DNA of 64,000 nucleotides, taken from assembly GCF_947490415.1 (NCBI RefSeq), contig NZ_CANLGX010000004.1:434001-498000 (forward strand), given 5' to 3'. The translations under genes were made by a program, and so were the position numbers. Positions within the stretch are counted from its first letter, which is position 1; the number at the start of each line of letters is the position of its first letter. Below are positions 35,372 to 43,431 of this stretch, piece after piece. The DNA is from an uncultured Eudoraea sp. (GTDB taxonomy: Bacteria > Bacteroidota > Bacteroidia > Flavobacteriales > Flavobacteriaceae). The notes under the pieces were generated by a model, which was not told the origin of the DNA, did not search any database, and saw nothing but the letters and a program-made list of their open reading frames with translations.

Positions 35372-35662
35372 TTATTCTTCCTCATCCTCGATGTCTTCTA
35401 TTGACAATTCATTCTCAACATCTTCTTCTATTATTTCATCTTCTTCCAGGTCATGATCTTCCATAGCTGCGACCAGACGTTTACTGACTTTTACCAGATA
35501 TATAGTATCATCCGTCCTTACTTCAACGCATTCCACTATTTCGTTTAATGCGTTTTTAAAGGTGATAATATGGTCATCATCATATCCATCAGGGTATTTG
35601 GTAACGAGAAGATCCAGGATGTCCTTATTTAGCTTTTTAAAATCTACGATTACACGTCGCAT
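35372..35662 (-). CDS. Conserved acidic small protein of unknown function
   Basis: The 96 residues begin with a folded-looking part (MRRVIVDFKKLNKDILDLLVTKYPDG) followed by a short beta segment (ECVEVRTDDTIYLVKVSKRL). The tail of about 30 residues is almost entirely Asp/Glu with hydrophobics. I recognise this layout as a small protein common in Flavobacteria, but its function is unknown; some relatives are labelled DNA primase, for which I see no basis here. A perfect -7 box (TAAATTTG on the minus strand, near 35700) lies about 30 bases upstream. It is monocistronic. Confidence 0.7.
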   Translation of the reverse strand: MRRVIVDFKKLNKDILDLLVTKYPDGYDDDHIITFKNALNEIVECVEVRTDDTIYLVKVSKRLVAAMEDHDLEEDEIIEEDVENELSIEDIEDEEE

Positions 35663-35795
35663 GTTTAGGGTCTCTTTTATCGTTTAAATTACAAATTTAA
35701 TTGATATGTAAGAGTAAAATATTAACTATAGCCATCCCTGGCTTTAAGGAGTATATAAAATGAAATTACCAATCTATAGTAAAATGCAATGGCGG

Positions 35796-36455
35796 CTAAA
35801 GGTTAGTTGAATCTTCTTCGTCCGCTTCTTTATGAAAAATCAAATCCTGTTCCTCCATGGCCAAAACCACAAGTTGTATATAATCATCTATCACATTTTT
35901 TATATTTGAAGGGTCTGTAATATCTATAATACCGCGCCAAATGAGTTCACGTTCCTTCCCCACACAGATACAGTAAAGGGCAGTCTCTGCATGGTAAACC
36001 TTATACTGATCATAATAATTCTCATCATAATAAATATCCTGATGTGATAAATAATCGTCTTTGAAATTATCATAATAACTATTTATATCAACCATTTCTT
36101 TTCTAAAGGTCTCTATATCTTCTGAACCAAGAATTTTGGTAAATAAAATAGCATCAAAATCTTTATCCAGGAGGGATTGTTCCACTTCATCAAGTTCTTC
36201 TTCAGACCTTTGAGAATCAGTAAATTCAACATCAAATAAATCCACACTGCGCATGGCTTCCACGCCCCTATTGGTAAATTCCTTCTTCATTTTAGTTTCG
36301 AATCCTTCCTGCGCTTTAGAATTAGAGGTCATCCCCACAATAAGTACTTTGCTGGCATCGAAAATTACAATGTCCGGATTTTTCCAATTATCCACCAATT
36401 CGGTGGACGAACACCCCATGAATAGTAATGCGACTAAAATAAGTGCTTTTTTCAT
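35796..36455 (-). CDS. Lipoprotein of unknown function in the stress island
   Basis: A lipoprotein signal ends at Cys15 (LLFMGC). Residues about 35-120 look like an alpha/beta domain (SKVLIVGMTSNSKAQEGFE, FDAILFTKIL), similar in outline to small nucleotide-binding-like lipoproteins such as the DUF4136 or GNA1162 types, but I cannot assign the family. The middle is rich in Tyr/Asp/Asn. It lies 8 bases downstream of the first paralogous helical protein gene, so the two are cotranscribed, presumably from the Crp/Fnr-like promoter at 37009-37051. The protein should be on the periplasmic side of a membrane. Confidence 0.65.
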   Translation of the reverse strand: MKKALILVALLFMGCSSTELVDNWKNPDIVIFDASKVLIVGMTSNSKAQEGFETKMKKEFTNRGVEAMRSVDLFDVEFTDSQRSEEELDEVEQSLLDKDFDAILFTKILGSEDIETFRKEMVDINSYYDNFKDDYLSHQDIYYDENYYDQYKVYHAETALYCICVGKERELIWRGIIDITDPSNIKNVIDDYIQLVVLAMEEQDLIFHKEADEEDSTNL

Positions 36456-36463
36456 TGCTATAA

Positions 36464-36907
36464 TTAATTTAATAATCGCTTTTGTTTCTCCTTCTTCAGT
36501 ACACTTGATACTAAGTCAAAAAGTTTTGTTTTGATTTCCCTGTATTCTTCTTTATAATGATCCATGCTGCTGGTCAATTCTCTATGGGTGTCGCGGTAAG
36601 CCTTTTCCAATTCTATTTGATCAACATCATCAATCATGATTTCCAGTTTATTTTCATGAGCCTGAACCTTTTTCATAAGTGAAACGGCTTCCTTCTCAAG
36701 ATCAGAAAGAGTAGTTACAATGGCTTTACTTTTTCCAAAAATTTTTGAATCAACCAATTGTACGGTATAATGCTTTACCAGATTGTTTAAAAACAATTGC
36801 TCATCCTTCATAAATCTTAATTCCGATAGCCAAAGTAAGGTTGTCCTATGCATCTCTTCTGGATCTATCCATTCAATATAACGATGCGTGTTTTCTTTGA
36901 TTTTCAT
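36464..36907 (-). CDS. Helical small protein, paralog family member 1
   Basis: The 147 residues are almost fully helical and charged. It shares a pattern with 37081-37500 and 54388-54837: W-x-S-(E/S/D)-L-x-F-x-x-D-E near residue 26, then FL-x-x-L-x-x-x-Y, a central HENKL and a later H-(R/E)-E-L with a hydrophobic C-terminal helix. That suggests a four-helix protein with conserved histidines. I know no named family. It is cotranscribed with the lipoprotein gene; a Crp/Fnr-like site at 37040-37051 lies about 130 bases upstream. Function unknown; a cytoplasmic stress partner is a guess. Confidence 0.7.
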   Translation of the reverse strand: MKIKENTHRYIEWIDPEEMHRTTLLWLSELRFMKDEQLFLNNLVKHYTVQLVDSKIFGKSKAIVTTLSDLEKEAVSLMKKVQAHENKLEIMIDDVDQIELEKAYRDTHRELTSSMDHYKEEYREIKTKLFDLVSSVLKKEKQKRLLN

Positions 36908-37008
36908 TTTGTTAAATTTTAAAATAGCACATAGTTAAACTCTAATTGTATTGAAATCTATAATTCAATTCCTTTAAAATATTGTATAGGAATATTTATT
37001 ATGAGCTT

Positions 37009-37051
37009 CCAATTTAGTTTTTTGTTAAACCAAACGAAATGATAAATATCA
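37009..37051 (-). promoter_or_regulatory. Crp/Fnr-like composite promoter (site B)
   Basis: TGATATTTATCA (minus strand, 37040-37051), 23 bases, then TAAATTGG (37009-37016) as -7. It faces the helical-protein/lipoprotein pair; the predicted leader is about 100 bases, longer than for the other sites. Confidence 0.55.
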
Positions 37052-37080
37052 GGTAGGTAAAAGGCTAGTTGGTATTAATT

Positions 37081-37500
37081 TTAGTCCGGTCTTCGACTCT
37101 TTAAAATTCCGCCGGCATAATTGAATATCTCCGATTTTAGGATTTGAAACTGCTGAAAACAATTTGCTACATTGGCTTTTAGCTTCTCATGTTCCACATG
37201 AATATCTTCATCACATTTGCTGTTTCTGCATTCAATGGACCCCCCCAGATTATTCTCATGTTGAACCATAAGATTTTGTACATTAGTCTTATCAATTTTA
37301 ATAAGCTTCAGACGCTCGAGAAAGTCTTGCAAACGCTCAAACAAATTGGACGTATTGGGCTCAAATACATAGGAGTGAAGAAGTTGTTCAATAAATACTA
37401 ATTCATCGTTCATTAAGGAAAAGGAAGATTTCCATTTCTGTGCATCTAAATGTAATTTTTGAATTGTATCCAGTTTTTGATCTTCCGTTTTATTTTCCAT
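37081..37500 (-). CDS. Helical small protein, paralog family member 2
   Basis: A 139-residue, mostly helical protein related to 36464-36907 and 54388-54837. It has WKSSFSLMNDELVFIEQLLHSY at 23-44, then HENNL at about 86-90 and HEKLKANV at about 108-115, followed by an IFNYAGG helix. Three extra cysteines near 97-113 are not shared with the paralogs. It stands alone. Its promoter has an ideal Crp/Fnr-like site at 37551-37562 and a -7 box TAGCTTTA at exactly the common 23-base spacing. Function unknown. Confidence 0.7.
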   Translation of the reverse strand: MENKTEDQKLDTIQKLHLDAQKWKSSFSLMNDELVFIEQLLHSYVFEPNTSNLFERLQDFLERLKLIKIDKTNVQNLMVQHENNLGGSIECRNSKCDEDIHVEHEKLKANVANCFQQFQILKSEIFNYAGGILKSRRPD

Positions 37501-37519
37501 ACTTATGAATCTGATATTT

Positions 37520-37562
37520 TAAAGCTACTTCTGTGCAAAAGTATGAGCAATGATAAAAATCA
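37520..37562 (-). promoter_or_regulatory. Crp/Fnr-like composite promoter (site C)
   Basis: TGATTTTTATCA (minus strand, 37551-37562), 23 bases, then TAGCTTTA (37520-37527). The site ends 50 bases before the start codon of the second helical protein. Confidence 0.7.
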
Positions 37563-37570
37563 TGTGGTTA

Positions 37571-38935
37571 TCAAAAAATAAGTTCCACCGTTTCAAATAT
37601 TTCAGGAATATGAACATTCCATTTATATACATCTGTAATTTTAATTTTAAATTCTTGTAAGGCTTCCTGCTCTCCATGAATCAGAAAAACACGTTCCGGA
37701 ATATTTTTAATAGAACCCATCCAATCCAGCAACTCTTTTTGATCTGCATGGGCTGATAAACTTTCTTCATGATGAATACTGGCTTTCACCGAAAAGTATT
37801 TTCCAAAGATCTTAAGTTCATGAGCCCCTTCCAAAAGCGCTCTTCCCCTTGTTCCTTCGGCCATGTAACCAACCAATAAAATATTAGTCTTAGGATTATC
37901 TACCAATTGTTGTAAATAAGTGAGAATTCTTCCACCCGTGACCATTCCGCTTCCGGCAATAACGATTTTTGGTCTGGGATCGTCTATGGTCTCCCATGTT
38001 TGTCTGTAGGAATCAACAATATTTACATGGGCACACATTGCCTTATATTCTTTTGGAGATAGCTTATGCCAATTTGGGAAACGTTCGAATATGGAAAGTA
38101 CATTGCTGCCCATAGGGCTATCAATAAAGACAGGAATATTTGGTATTTTATTCTTCCTGTAAAGCTTCCAGAATAAATACATCAGTGACTGTAAACGTTC
38201 TACGGCAAAAGAAGGAATGAGGAGGTTTCCTCCTTCATAAAGTGTTTTATTAACGAGGGCGACCAGTCTATCCTCGACACTATCTTTCGGGTGTAATTTA
38301 TTTCCATAGGTACTTTCAACAAAAAGAAAATCTGCCCACTCAGGTTTAACCGGTGGATCTAACAAAATATCATTTGGCCTTCCAACATCTCCGGAAAAAA
38401 CAAAAAGCTTACCTGAAATTTCTATTTCGATAAAAGTAGAGCCAATTATATGTCCGTTAAATCTGAATCTATACCGGATATTTTCAGAAAGTGGTGTCCA
38501 TTGGTTTATTTCTTCAGGTCTAAATAGCACTATTGCATTTTCTGCATCTTGTATGCTATACAATGGTAAAGCCGGGCTGTGCTTACTATACTTCTCTTTA
38601 TTTGCTATTTCTGCTTCTTCTTCATTTATCTTAGCACTATCCAGCAATATTATTCTGGTTATTGCCAGTGTAGGGGCGGTTCCGATAATTTTACCTTTAA
38701 ATCCCGCCTTTACCAATCTGGGTAAATAACCCGTATGATCTAAATGACCATGTGTTAATAAAATAACATCTATTAAGTCGACCGAAACAGGCAATGGTTC
38801 CCAATTTGATTTTCTAAGGTCCTTCCTCCCCTGGAACATCCCACAATCTATGAGAATGTTTTTCTCATCTGTTTCAAGATAAAATTTAGATCCTGTTACC
38901 GTACCCGCAGCCCCTAAAAAATGTACTTTAACCAT
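37571..38935 (-). CDS. MBL-fold beta-CASP RNA-processing nuclease
   Basis: The metallo-beta-lactamase motif THGHLDHTGY (61-70) supplies the zinc ligands His62, His64, Asp66 and His67. The beta-CASP part includes the PSFAVERLQ, DSPMG and GSGMVTGGR segments, and the C-terminal SAHADQKEL provides a further His. This is the archaeal/bacterial CPSF-Ysh1-like group, RNases that cut or trim RNA in the cytoplasm. It lies 18 bases downstream of the ATP-cone nuclease gene and is last in an operon whose promoter is site D (40313-40355). Members of this family often sit next to universal stress genes in Bacteroidota. Confidence 0.88.
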   Translation of the reverse strand: MVKVHFLGAAGTVTGSKFYLETDEKNILIDCGMFQGRKDLRKSNWEPLPVSVDLIDVILLTHGHLDHTGYLPRLVKAGFKGKIIGTAPTLAITRIILLDSAKINEEEAEIANKEKYSKHSPALPLYSIQDAENAIVLFRPEEINQWTPLSENIRYRFRFNGHIIGSTFIEIEISGKLFVFSGDVGRPNDILLDPPVKPEWADFLFVESTYGNKLHPKDSVEDRLVALVNKTLYEGGNLLIPSFAVERLQSLMYLFWKLYRKNKIPNIPVFIDSPMGSNVLSIFERFPNWHKLSPKEYKAMCAHVNIVDSYRQTWETIDDPRPKIVIAGSGMVTGGRILTYLQQLVDNPKTNILLVGYMAEGTRGRALLEGAHELKIFGKYFSVKASIHHEESLSAHADQKELLDWMGSIKNIPERVFLIHGEQEALQEFKIKITDVYKWNVHIPEIFETVELIF

Positions 38936-38953
38936 TATATCGAATTAATTGGA

Positions 38954-39796
38954 TCAAATCTTACAAAGCATACCTACTTCGTGAAGAATTTTGGCTTTCC
39001 TTGTATCTGAGACCCCCAAATGGTCGAGATAAAAGCTATCTTTTAGCAATTCACGACATAAGACCACATCACGACTTAACAAAAATTGTTTCTCTCTTTT
39101 GGTCAAAAGTGATGAAACCGTAATTGGATATAGACCAAGCCTGTCTATACGGTCTTTTAAACTATCCCCTTTTGGATAATCCCAACTTAGGAGATAAAGT
39201 CCCATACAATTACCATATAAAATAGCGTCTTTGGTAAAGCGCGTATTGGTGGCAACCCAGCATTCGTCGGGCTCTTTAATATTTGAAATATCATTAAATC
39301 CTGCATTTTTTATATCCTGATATCTGGAATAAATATATAAGGGAATCTTAACATTGCAATTGCGACCTTGTTCCCCGTGAAATTTGCATTCAATAATTAT
39401 AAGCGCTCCGTTTTTTTCTGCAATTACGTCTATTTCATGGCCAACACATTTCCCTGCAACGGTCTTGCCAACTCGAGTTTTATATCCCGCATAAATTAAT
39501 ATAGCACTTAAAAATTTTTCAAACGGGAAACCTGTGGGGCCTAACTCATATATGGCTTTTTTAAGTTTATATTTCGAAGCGAATACTGGCTTTTCGCGTC
39601 TTAACAGACTATAGGCTCTGTTATATACTTCTCTGGTTGTGATTCCATCATACAGTTCTTCCTTAACTAGAGTTAAAATTTGATTAATCAAATCATCGTC
39701 TACACCACTTCGTTTTAGAGAAGAACGTAACTTCTCTTCTGAGAATAGTACTCTGTCACCCGAAGCCTTAACTATGAAAAAACCTTCATTTGTCAT
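38954..39796 (-). CDS. ATP-cone domain protein fused to a PD-(D/E)XK (Mrr-like) nuclease domain
   Basis: The N-terminal 85 residues form an ATP-cone (FIVKASGDRVLFSEEKLRSSL and REVYNRAYSLLRRE), a nucleotide-binding regulatory module. The next part is an Mrr-type endonuclease fold with GHEIDVIAE, then IIIECKFH. Asp123, Glu136 and Lys138 are the likely catalytic triad. About 80 residues follow with a possible helix-hairpin-helix-like region. ATP-cone fused to nuclease suggests a nuclease gated by ATP or dATP level. ATG 39796 is preferred over a TTG at 39808. It is the middle gene of an operon with the eRF1-like protein (44 bases upstream) and the RNase (18 bases downstream). Confidence 0.78.
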   Translation of the reverse strand: MTNEGFFIVKASGDRVLFSEEKLRSSLKRSGVDDDLINQILTLVKEELYDGITTREVYNRAYSLLRREKPVFASKYKLKKAIYELGPTGFPFEKFLSAILIYAGYKTRVGKTVAGKCVGHEIDVIAEKNGALIIIECKFHGEQGRNCNVKIPLYIYSRYQDIKNAGFNDISNIKEPDECWVATNTRFTKDAILYGNCMGLYLLSWDYPKGDSLKDRIDRLGLYPITVSSLLTKREKQFLLSRDVVLCRELLKDSFYLDHLGVSDTRKAKILHEVGMLCKI

Positions 39797-39839
39797 TATG
39801 TCCTGCAATTGAGATGGTCCCTAATAAATTTGTAAAATC

Positions 39840-40256
39840 CTAAGCTCTGCTTTTTTTATTAAAAAATTCTCTGACCATCGCTTTTACCTGATTTTCAGTC
39901 ATACTATCTGCTTTCTCTACTGTCTTAACTTTCAATGCCAGAGATTTGTAGTTTTCATCTAATTCCTTGTAAAATTTGGAATTGGTATCTGCGGGACCAT
40001 AAATTGCTATCGCTTCTGCATCTTCAATTGCCTTCGCCAATTCCTTAAAATATAATTTCAATTGATGTTTCTCTCTTTCCAGGTATTTACTATCCTGCAC
40101 TACATCCTGAGGACCCCATTTTGTCCTGGATCGAGCTCCGCCTTTTGGATGGAAGAATTCAATTTCTGAATAAATAGTGTTGAATCTAACATCTTCATCC
40201 CTTATAGTCACTAAATGAGCCTTTTCTTTATCTAACCATATTCCTATTTTCTTCAT
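39840..40256 (-). CDS. Small protein resembling eRF1/Pelota domain 2
   Basis: The 138 residues have the RNase-H-like layout of eRF1 domain 2: an opening strand-turn IGIWLDKEKAHLVTI, a strand with basic residues (PKGGARSRTKWG), then the AIAIYGPADTNSKFYKEL block like the VAGPGFTKEDFLKYL block of Pelota, and a C-terminal ADSMTENQ helix. Free-standing proteins of this type (baeRF/host-attachment-like) are thought to act at the ribosome, possibly in rescue. I know this group only in outline. It is first in the operon with the ATP-cone nuclease and RNase, from site D. Confidence 0.5.
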   Translation of the reverse strand: MKKIGIWLDKEKAHLVTIRDEDVRFNTIYSEIEFFHPKGGARSRTKWGPQDVVQDSKYLEREKHQLKLYFKELAKAIEDAEAIAIYGPADTNSKFYKELDENYKSLALKVKTVEKADSMTENQVKAMVREFFNKKSRA

Positions 40257-40312
40257 GGATATATTATTGTGAATTAATATTGTGTTCGAGTATCGGAATT
40301 ATTATGTTTCTA

Positions 40313-40355
40313 TAAAACTAAATCCAAACCATCATTTGTCCTAAGATAGTGATCA
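40313..40355 (-). promoter_or_regulatory. Crp/Fnr-like composite promoter (site D), one mismatch
   Basis: TGATCACTATCT (minus strand, 40344-40355) misses the final A of the consensus. After exactly 23 bases TAGTTTTA (40313-40320) is a good -7 box. It overlaps the end of the upstream usp gene by 3 bases and faces the eRF1-like/nuclease/RNase operon. Confidence 0.5.
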
Positions 40356-41201
40356 GTCGGTATACGGGAGAATAAGAAAAGGTATATTGATATTAAAACT
40401 GACTTTCTCAAGAACCGGTTCACGGGTTAATTTCTCTAAAAAACCGTGTTGGTAATGAATCATTGTCAGCATATCGATACCCAATTCGTCAATAAAATCT
40501 GTTATTGCTCTGGTTTTATTGGCAAAATCTGGCATCCAGTGAATAGAATGCCTTATATCGCCTAAATACTCTCTAAGAATATATAAATTGGATTTCTGCA
40601 CCGGGCTTAGTCTTTCTTCTTCATTTATATGAACGATACGTACAGACGAATCACAAGTCGAAGCAAATGTCAGAAGAGGTTGTAACAATTTAGCATTGTA
40701 ATTCTTCTTGTAGTCTGTTGCAAAAGCAATCTCTTTAGGTAAAACAAATTCTTTTTCCCCAGGTATGGTGAGTATTGGACAATCCTTAATAGCGTTAATG
40801 GATTTGATTACATTACTAGCTAAAAAAATGGATTTGGTTCCCGTCTTCCCTTTATTACCCATCACAATAAGATCTGCATTCGTCTCTTTAATTGCCTGCT
40901 GCAGAGCATCAATTAAATTTTCATTTTTTGAATGAATACCAAAATGATGATTACTATTCCCTGTATCAAGATTAATTCTATGTAAAAAGGAATATAAACC
41001 CTCCATAGACTCTTCTCCCAGTTGTTGTAATAAACTTAAATTACGGCCCGCAGCCTGGCAATTGCTTTTTAGCGGGGTTTGCTCGGTATAAGCATTGAGA
41101 ATATGGAATGAACAATTGTAATTTTTAAACAATTGCGTGGCGTAAAAAAGTGCGTTATAGGCATTGTTGGAAAAATCTGTGGCAACAAGAATATTTTTCA
41201 T
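40353..41201 (-). CDS. Tandem-domain universal stress protein
   Basis: Two UspA folds in one chain (1-140 and 145-282). The first opens ILVATDFSNNAYNAL and has the nucleotide loop GNKGKTGTKSIFLASN, where the usual G-S is A-S. The second domain starts KEIAFATDY and has lost the loop, as in the paralogs. Usp proteins bind ATP or related ligands and help survival in starvation and hypoxia. It is the third gene of a three-usp operon (42923 to 40353; gaps of 18 bases), driven by site E. The C-terminus INIPFLILP is shared by the set. Confidence 0.88.
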   Translation of the reverse strand: MKNILVATDFSNNAYNALFYATQLFKNYNCSFHILNAYTEQTPLKSNCQAAGRNLSLLQQLGEESMEGLYSFLHRINLDTGNSNHHFGIHSKNENLIDALQQAIKETNADLIVMGNKGKTGTKSIFLASNVIKSINAIKDCPILTIPGEKEFVLPKEIAFATDYKKNYNAKLLQPLLTFASTCDSSVRIVHINEEERLSPVQKSNLYILREYLGDIRHSIHWMPDFANKTRAITDFIDELGIDMLTMIHYQHGFLEKLTREPVLEKVSFNINIPFLILPYTD

Positions 41202-41219
41202 CTAAATTTCAGAGTTACA

Positions 41220-42053
41220 TTAAGGAATAACCATAAAAGGGATGCTAACATGAAACCCTATTTTCTTGATAACCGGCTCTATAAAAAGACTTTCCAAAAA
41301 GGTGTGTTTGTTCTGGATCATTGCCAACATGTTCATTTTGTTCTTTAGTTGGAAATTATTTATTCCTGTTATGATTTCCTGATTAGGGAGGTCATGGAAT
41401 TTATGAGGGATTTTTTCTAATATCTTTTCCAGTTTGGCCTTATTTTTCAATTGAAATTCGGTAAGATCATAGCCGCTTGAAATATGAATAACTTCAATAC
41501 TGGAATTGTGTATTTTGGCTAAATAAAGAAGACCTTCTAATTGTTTTTCACTGTACTCAACTTCATAGTCCGTTGGAAAAAGTATTTCTTTAGGTGTTTC
41601 ATATTCAAAATCCGCAGGAATTGCAATCACAGGGCAGGTAGCTTTTTTAATAACATGCACTGTATGTGTACCGAGGAAAATTTCTTTTGCACCTGTTGCT
41701 CCCTGGGTACCCATAATAACCAAATCAGCTTCTTCACTGGCAACCATTGCAGCCACCTCATCAACAAGGATATTGAAAGCAGAGTGTGTTATTATAGTGT
41801 GTTTTGGATTCTTAAACTCCTTTTCAAGTTTTTTTTGAAGTTCTTCAAGTTGATTTATGGACTCTGATTGGTAAATATCTCCCAGACCGATTTGACCGGG
41901 GCTGTGTAACAAATATTCTGTTTGGTAAATAGCTGGCGTATACGTATTCATAAGATAAAAAGTTGCCTTTTCATCCTTTAAGAGGTTCAGAGCATAAGAG
42001 ATAGCATTATATGCATTATAGGAAAAATCGGTAGGAAGAATTATTTTTTTCAT
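41220..42053 (-). CDS. Tandem-domain universal stress protein
   Basis: The first Usp domain starts ILPTDFSYNAYNAI and has a full ATP loop, GTQGATGAKEIFLGTHT (G-x2-G-x9-G-T). The second domain starts KEILFPTDYEVE and ends VSIPFMVIP without the loop. It is the middle gene of the three-usp operon. The central domain boundary lies at about residue 150. A role in ATP-dependent stress tolerance is known for the family; the ligand and partner here are unknown. Confidence 0.9.
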   Translation of the reverse strand: MKKIILPTDFSYNAYNAISYALNLLKDEKATFYLMNTYTPAIYQTEYLLHSPGQIGLGDIYQSESINQLEELQKKLEKEFKNPKHTIITHSAFNILVDEVAAMVASEEADLVIMGTQGATGAKEIFLGTHTVHVIKKATCPVIAIPADFEYETPKEILFPTDYEVEYSEKQLEGLLYLAKIHNSSIEVIHISSGYDLTEFQLKNKAKLEKILEKIPHKFHDLPNQEIITGINNFQLKNKMNMLAMIQNKHTFLESLFIEPVIKKIGFHVSIPFMVIP

Positions 42054-42071
42054 CGGTACATATTTTAAATG

Positions 42072-42923
42072 TTAACGGGACAGATTTTGTAAAACCAAAA
42101 ATGGTATTTTTATGTGTAAACCTATTTTTTCAATAGTGGATTGATGCAACATTAGCTCAAGATGTGAATATCTGGAATTGACCATTACCAGCAGGTCTAT
42201 TTCTTTATGTACAATATATTTTGTGATGGCAATGGTTTTATCCTTCCCTTCTGTTGTTTCAAAAAACAAGTTGGCCTTGTACAAACATTCTTTTAAAAAT
42301 CGCATGTTATCTTCCTGCCGAAGCGATAGCTTCTTATTAGCATCAATATAAAGCATATGAATGGATGACCTAAAGGAACCTGTGAGTTCACACAATAGTT
42401 TTAATTCTCTCCTCTTATGAGGCACTAAATAATCTGAGGGGAACAATATTTCTTTTGGTGGATGGTATTTGTAATTTTCGGGAATTGCCAGTACAGGACA
42501 TTGTACGTATTTCAAAACCTGAATTGTCTTACTGCCAAAGGTTATTGTTCTGTCATTAGTTTCACCCCTTGTCCCCATTATCACAATATCCGCATTCTCC
42601 ATATTTATAAGATCATTGATCTCATCGGTAAGTGTTCCAAAGGCCGAAATTGCCTTAAACTTATGCCTTGGGTTAGGCGAATACTCAAATATGTCTTTTA
42701 AAATTTTTGCTAGTTCTTTTTCGGATTTCTTATAGGTTACCTCCTTTAGCTCATCTAACTTACTTCGTATAACCACCCGGTCTTGCTGGTATACCTCATC
42801 TGCATATGCGTGTAGAATATAAAAGTCGCATCTTGTGTATTTGAATATTTGACAGGCATATTTGAGCGCATTAAATGCATTCTTAGAAAAATCTGTGGGC
42901 ACTACAACTTTCCTCATATCCAA
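42072..42923 (-). CDS. Tandem-domain universal stress protein
   Basis: This is the first gene of the three-usp operon. The first domain starts VVPTDFSKNAFNAL with loop GTRGETNDRTITFGSKT. The loop has Asn-Asp where the paralogs have Thr-Gly or Ser-Gly, so ATP binding is less certain. The second domain starts KEILFPSDYL and ends KIPFLVLQ. It is 50 bases from the Crp/Fnr-like site at 42974-42985, with a good -7 box (TATTTTTA) at the common spacing. That site also serves the divergent thioredoxin gene. Confidence 0.88.
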   Translation of the reverse strand: MDMRKVVVPTDFSKNAFNALKYACQIFKYTRCDFYILHAYADEVYQQDRVVIRSKLDELKEVTYKKSEKELAKILKDIFEYSPNPRHKFKAISAFGTLTDEINDLINMENADIVIMGTRGETNDRTITFGSKTIQVLKYVQCPVLAIPENYKYHPPKEILFPSDYLVPHKRRELKLLCELTGSFRSSIHMLYIDANKKLSLRQEDNMRFLKECLYKANLFFETTEGKDKTIAITKYIVHKEIDLLVMVNSRYSHLELMLHQSTIEKIGLHIKIPFLVLQNLSR

Positions 42924-42942
42924 ATTATCTTAATAACCGCTC

Positions 42943-43016
42943 TAAAAATAACACTAAGCAAGACAAGAAACCATGACATTAATCAGTTACTGAATTCTAT
43001 AACTTTTCTAATTTAG
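42943..43016. promoter_or_regulatory. Divergent Crp/Fnr-like composite promoter (site E)
   Basis: TGACATTAATCA at 42974-42985 is palindromic and carries a -7 box at exactly 23 bases on each side: TAATTTAG (43009-43016) toward thioredoxin and TATTTTTA (minus strand, 42943-42950) toward the usp operon. One site therefore appears to drive both units. Confidence 0.75.
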
Positions 43017-43036
43017 CAATATGTAATTATAAGAAA

Positions 43037-43336
43037 ATGAAACAAAATTTTGGAAAATTAACAGCCGGCAATATTCCTGTTCTTGTAGATTTTTATGCAG
43101 ATTGGTGCGGACCCTGTAAAATGCTGGGGCCCATCCTTAAACAGGTAAAAGAAGAATTGGGAGATAAAATCAAAATAATAAAGATAGATGTGGATAAAAA
43201 TCAATCCATTGCTGCTAAATATCAGGTAAGGGGTGTTCCAACAATGCTGCTATTCAAGGATAAAAAGCAAGTATGGAGACAATCTGGCGTTGTGCCAAAA
43301 GATGAAATTATTAATATCGTCGAATCCTACAGGTAA
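43037..43336 (+). CDS. Thioredoxin
   Basis: The 99-residue protein is a classical single-domain thioredoxin: VDFYADWCGPCKMLGP with redox Cys24 and Cys27, the cis-Pro loop VRGVPTMLLF, and the KDEIINIV helix at the end. It reduces disulfides in cytoplasmic proteins. It is divergent from the three-usp operon and shares its Crp/Fnr-like site, with its own -7 box 52 to 28 bases upstream. Probably a stress-specific thioredoxin rather than the main housekeeping one; that is inferred from the promoter only. Confidence 0.93.
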   Translation: MKQNFGKLTAGNIPVLVDFYADWCGPCKMLGPILKQVKEELGDKIKIIKIDVDKNQSIAAKYQVRGVPTMLLFKDKKQVWRQSGVVPKDEIINIVESYR

Positions 43337-43431
43337 TTATATTACAACTTGAGTATCGTTTTCAATTAAGGTTTTTATTGAACATATTATACAAGGCGAG
43401 TACCTAACCACATCATCATTTCCATCATCCA

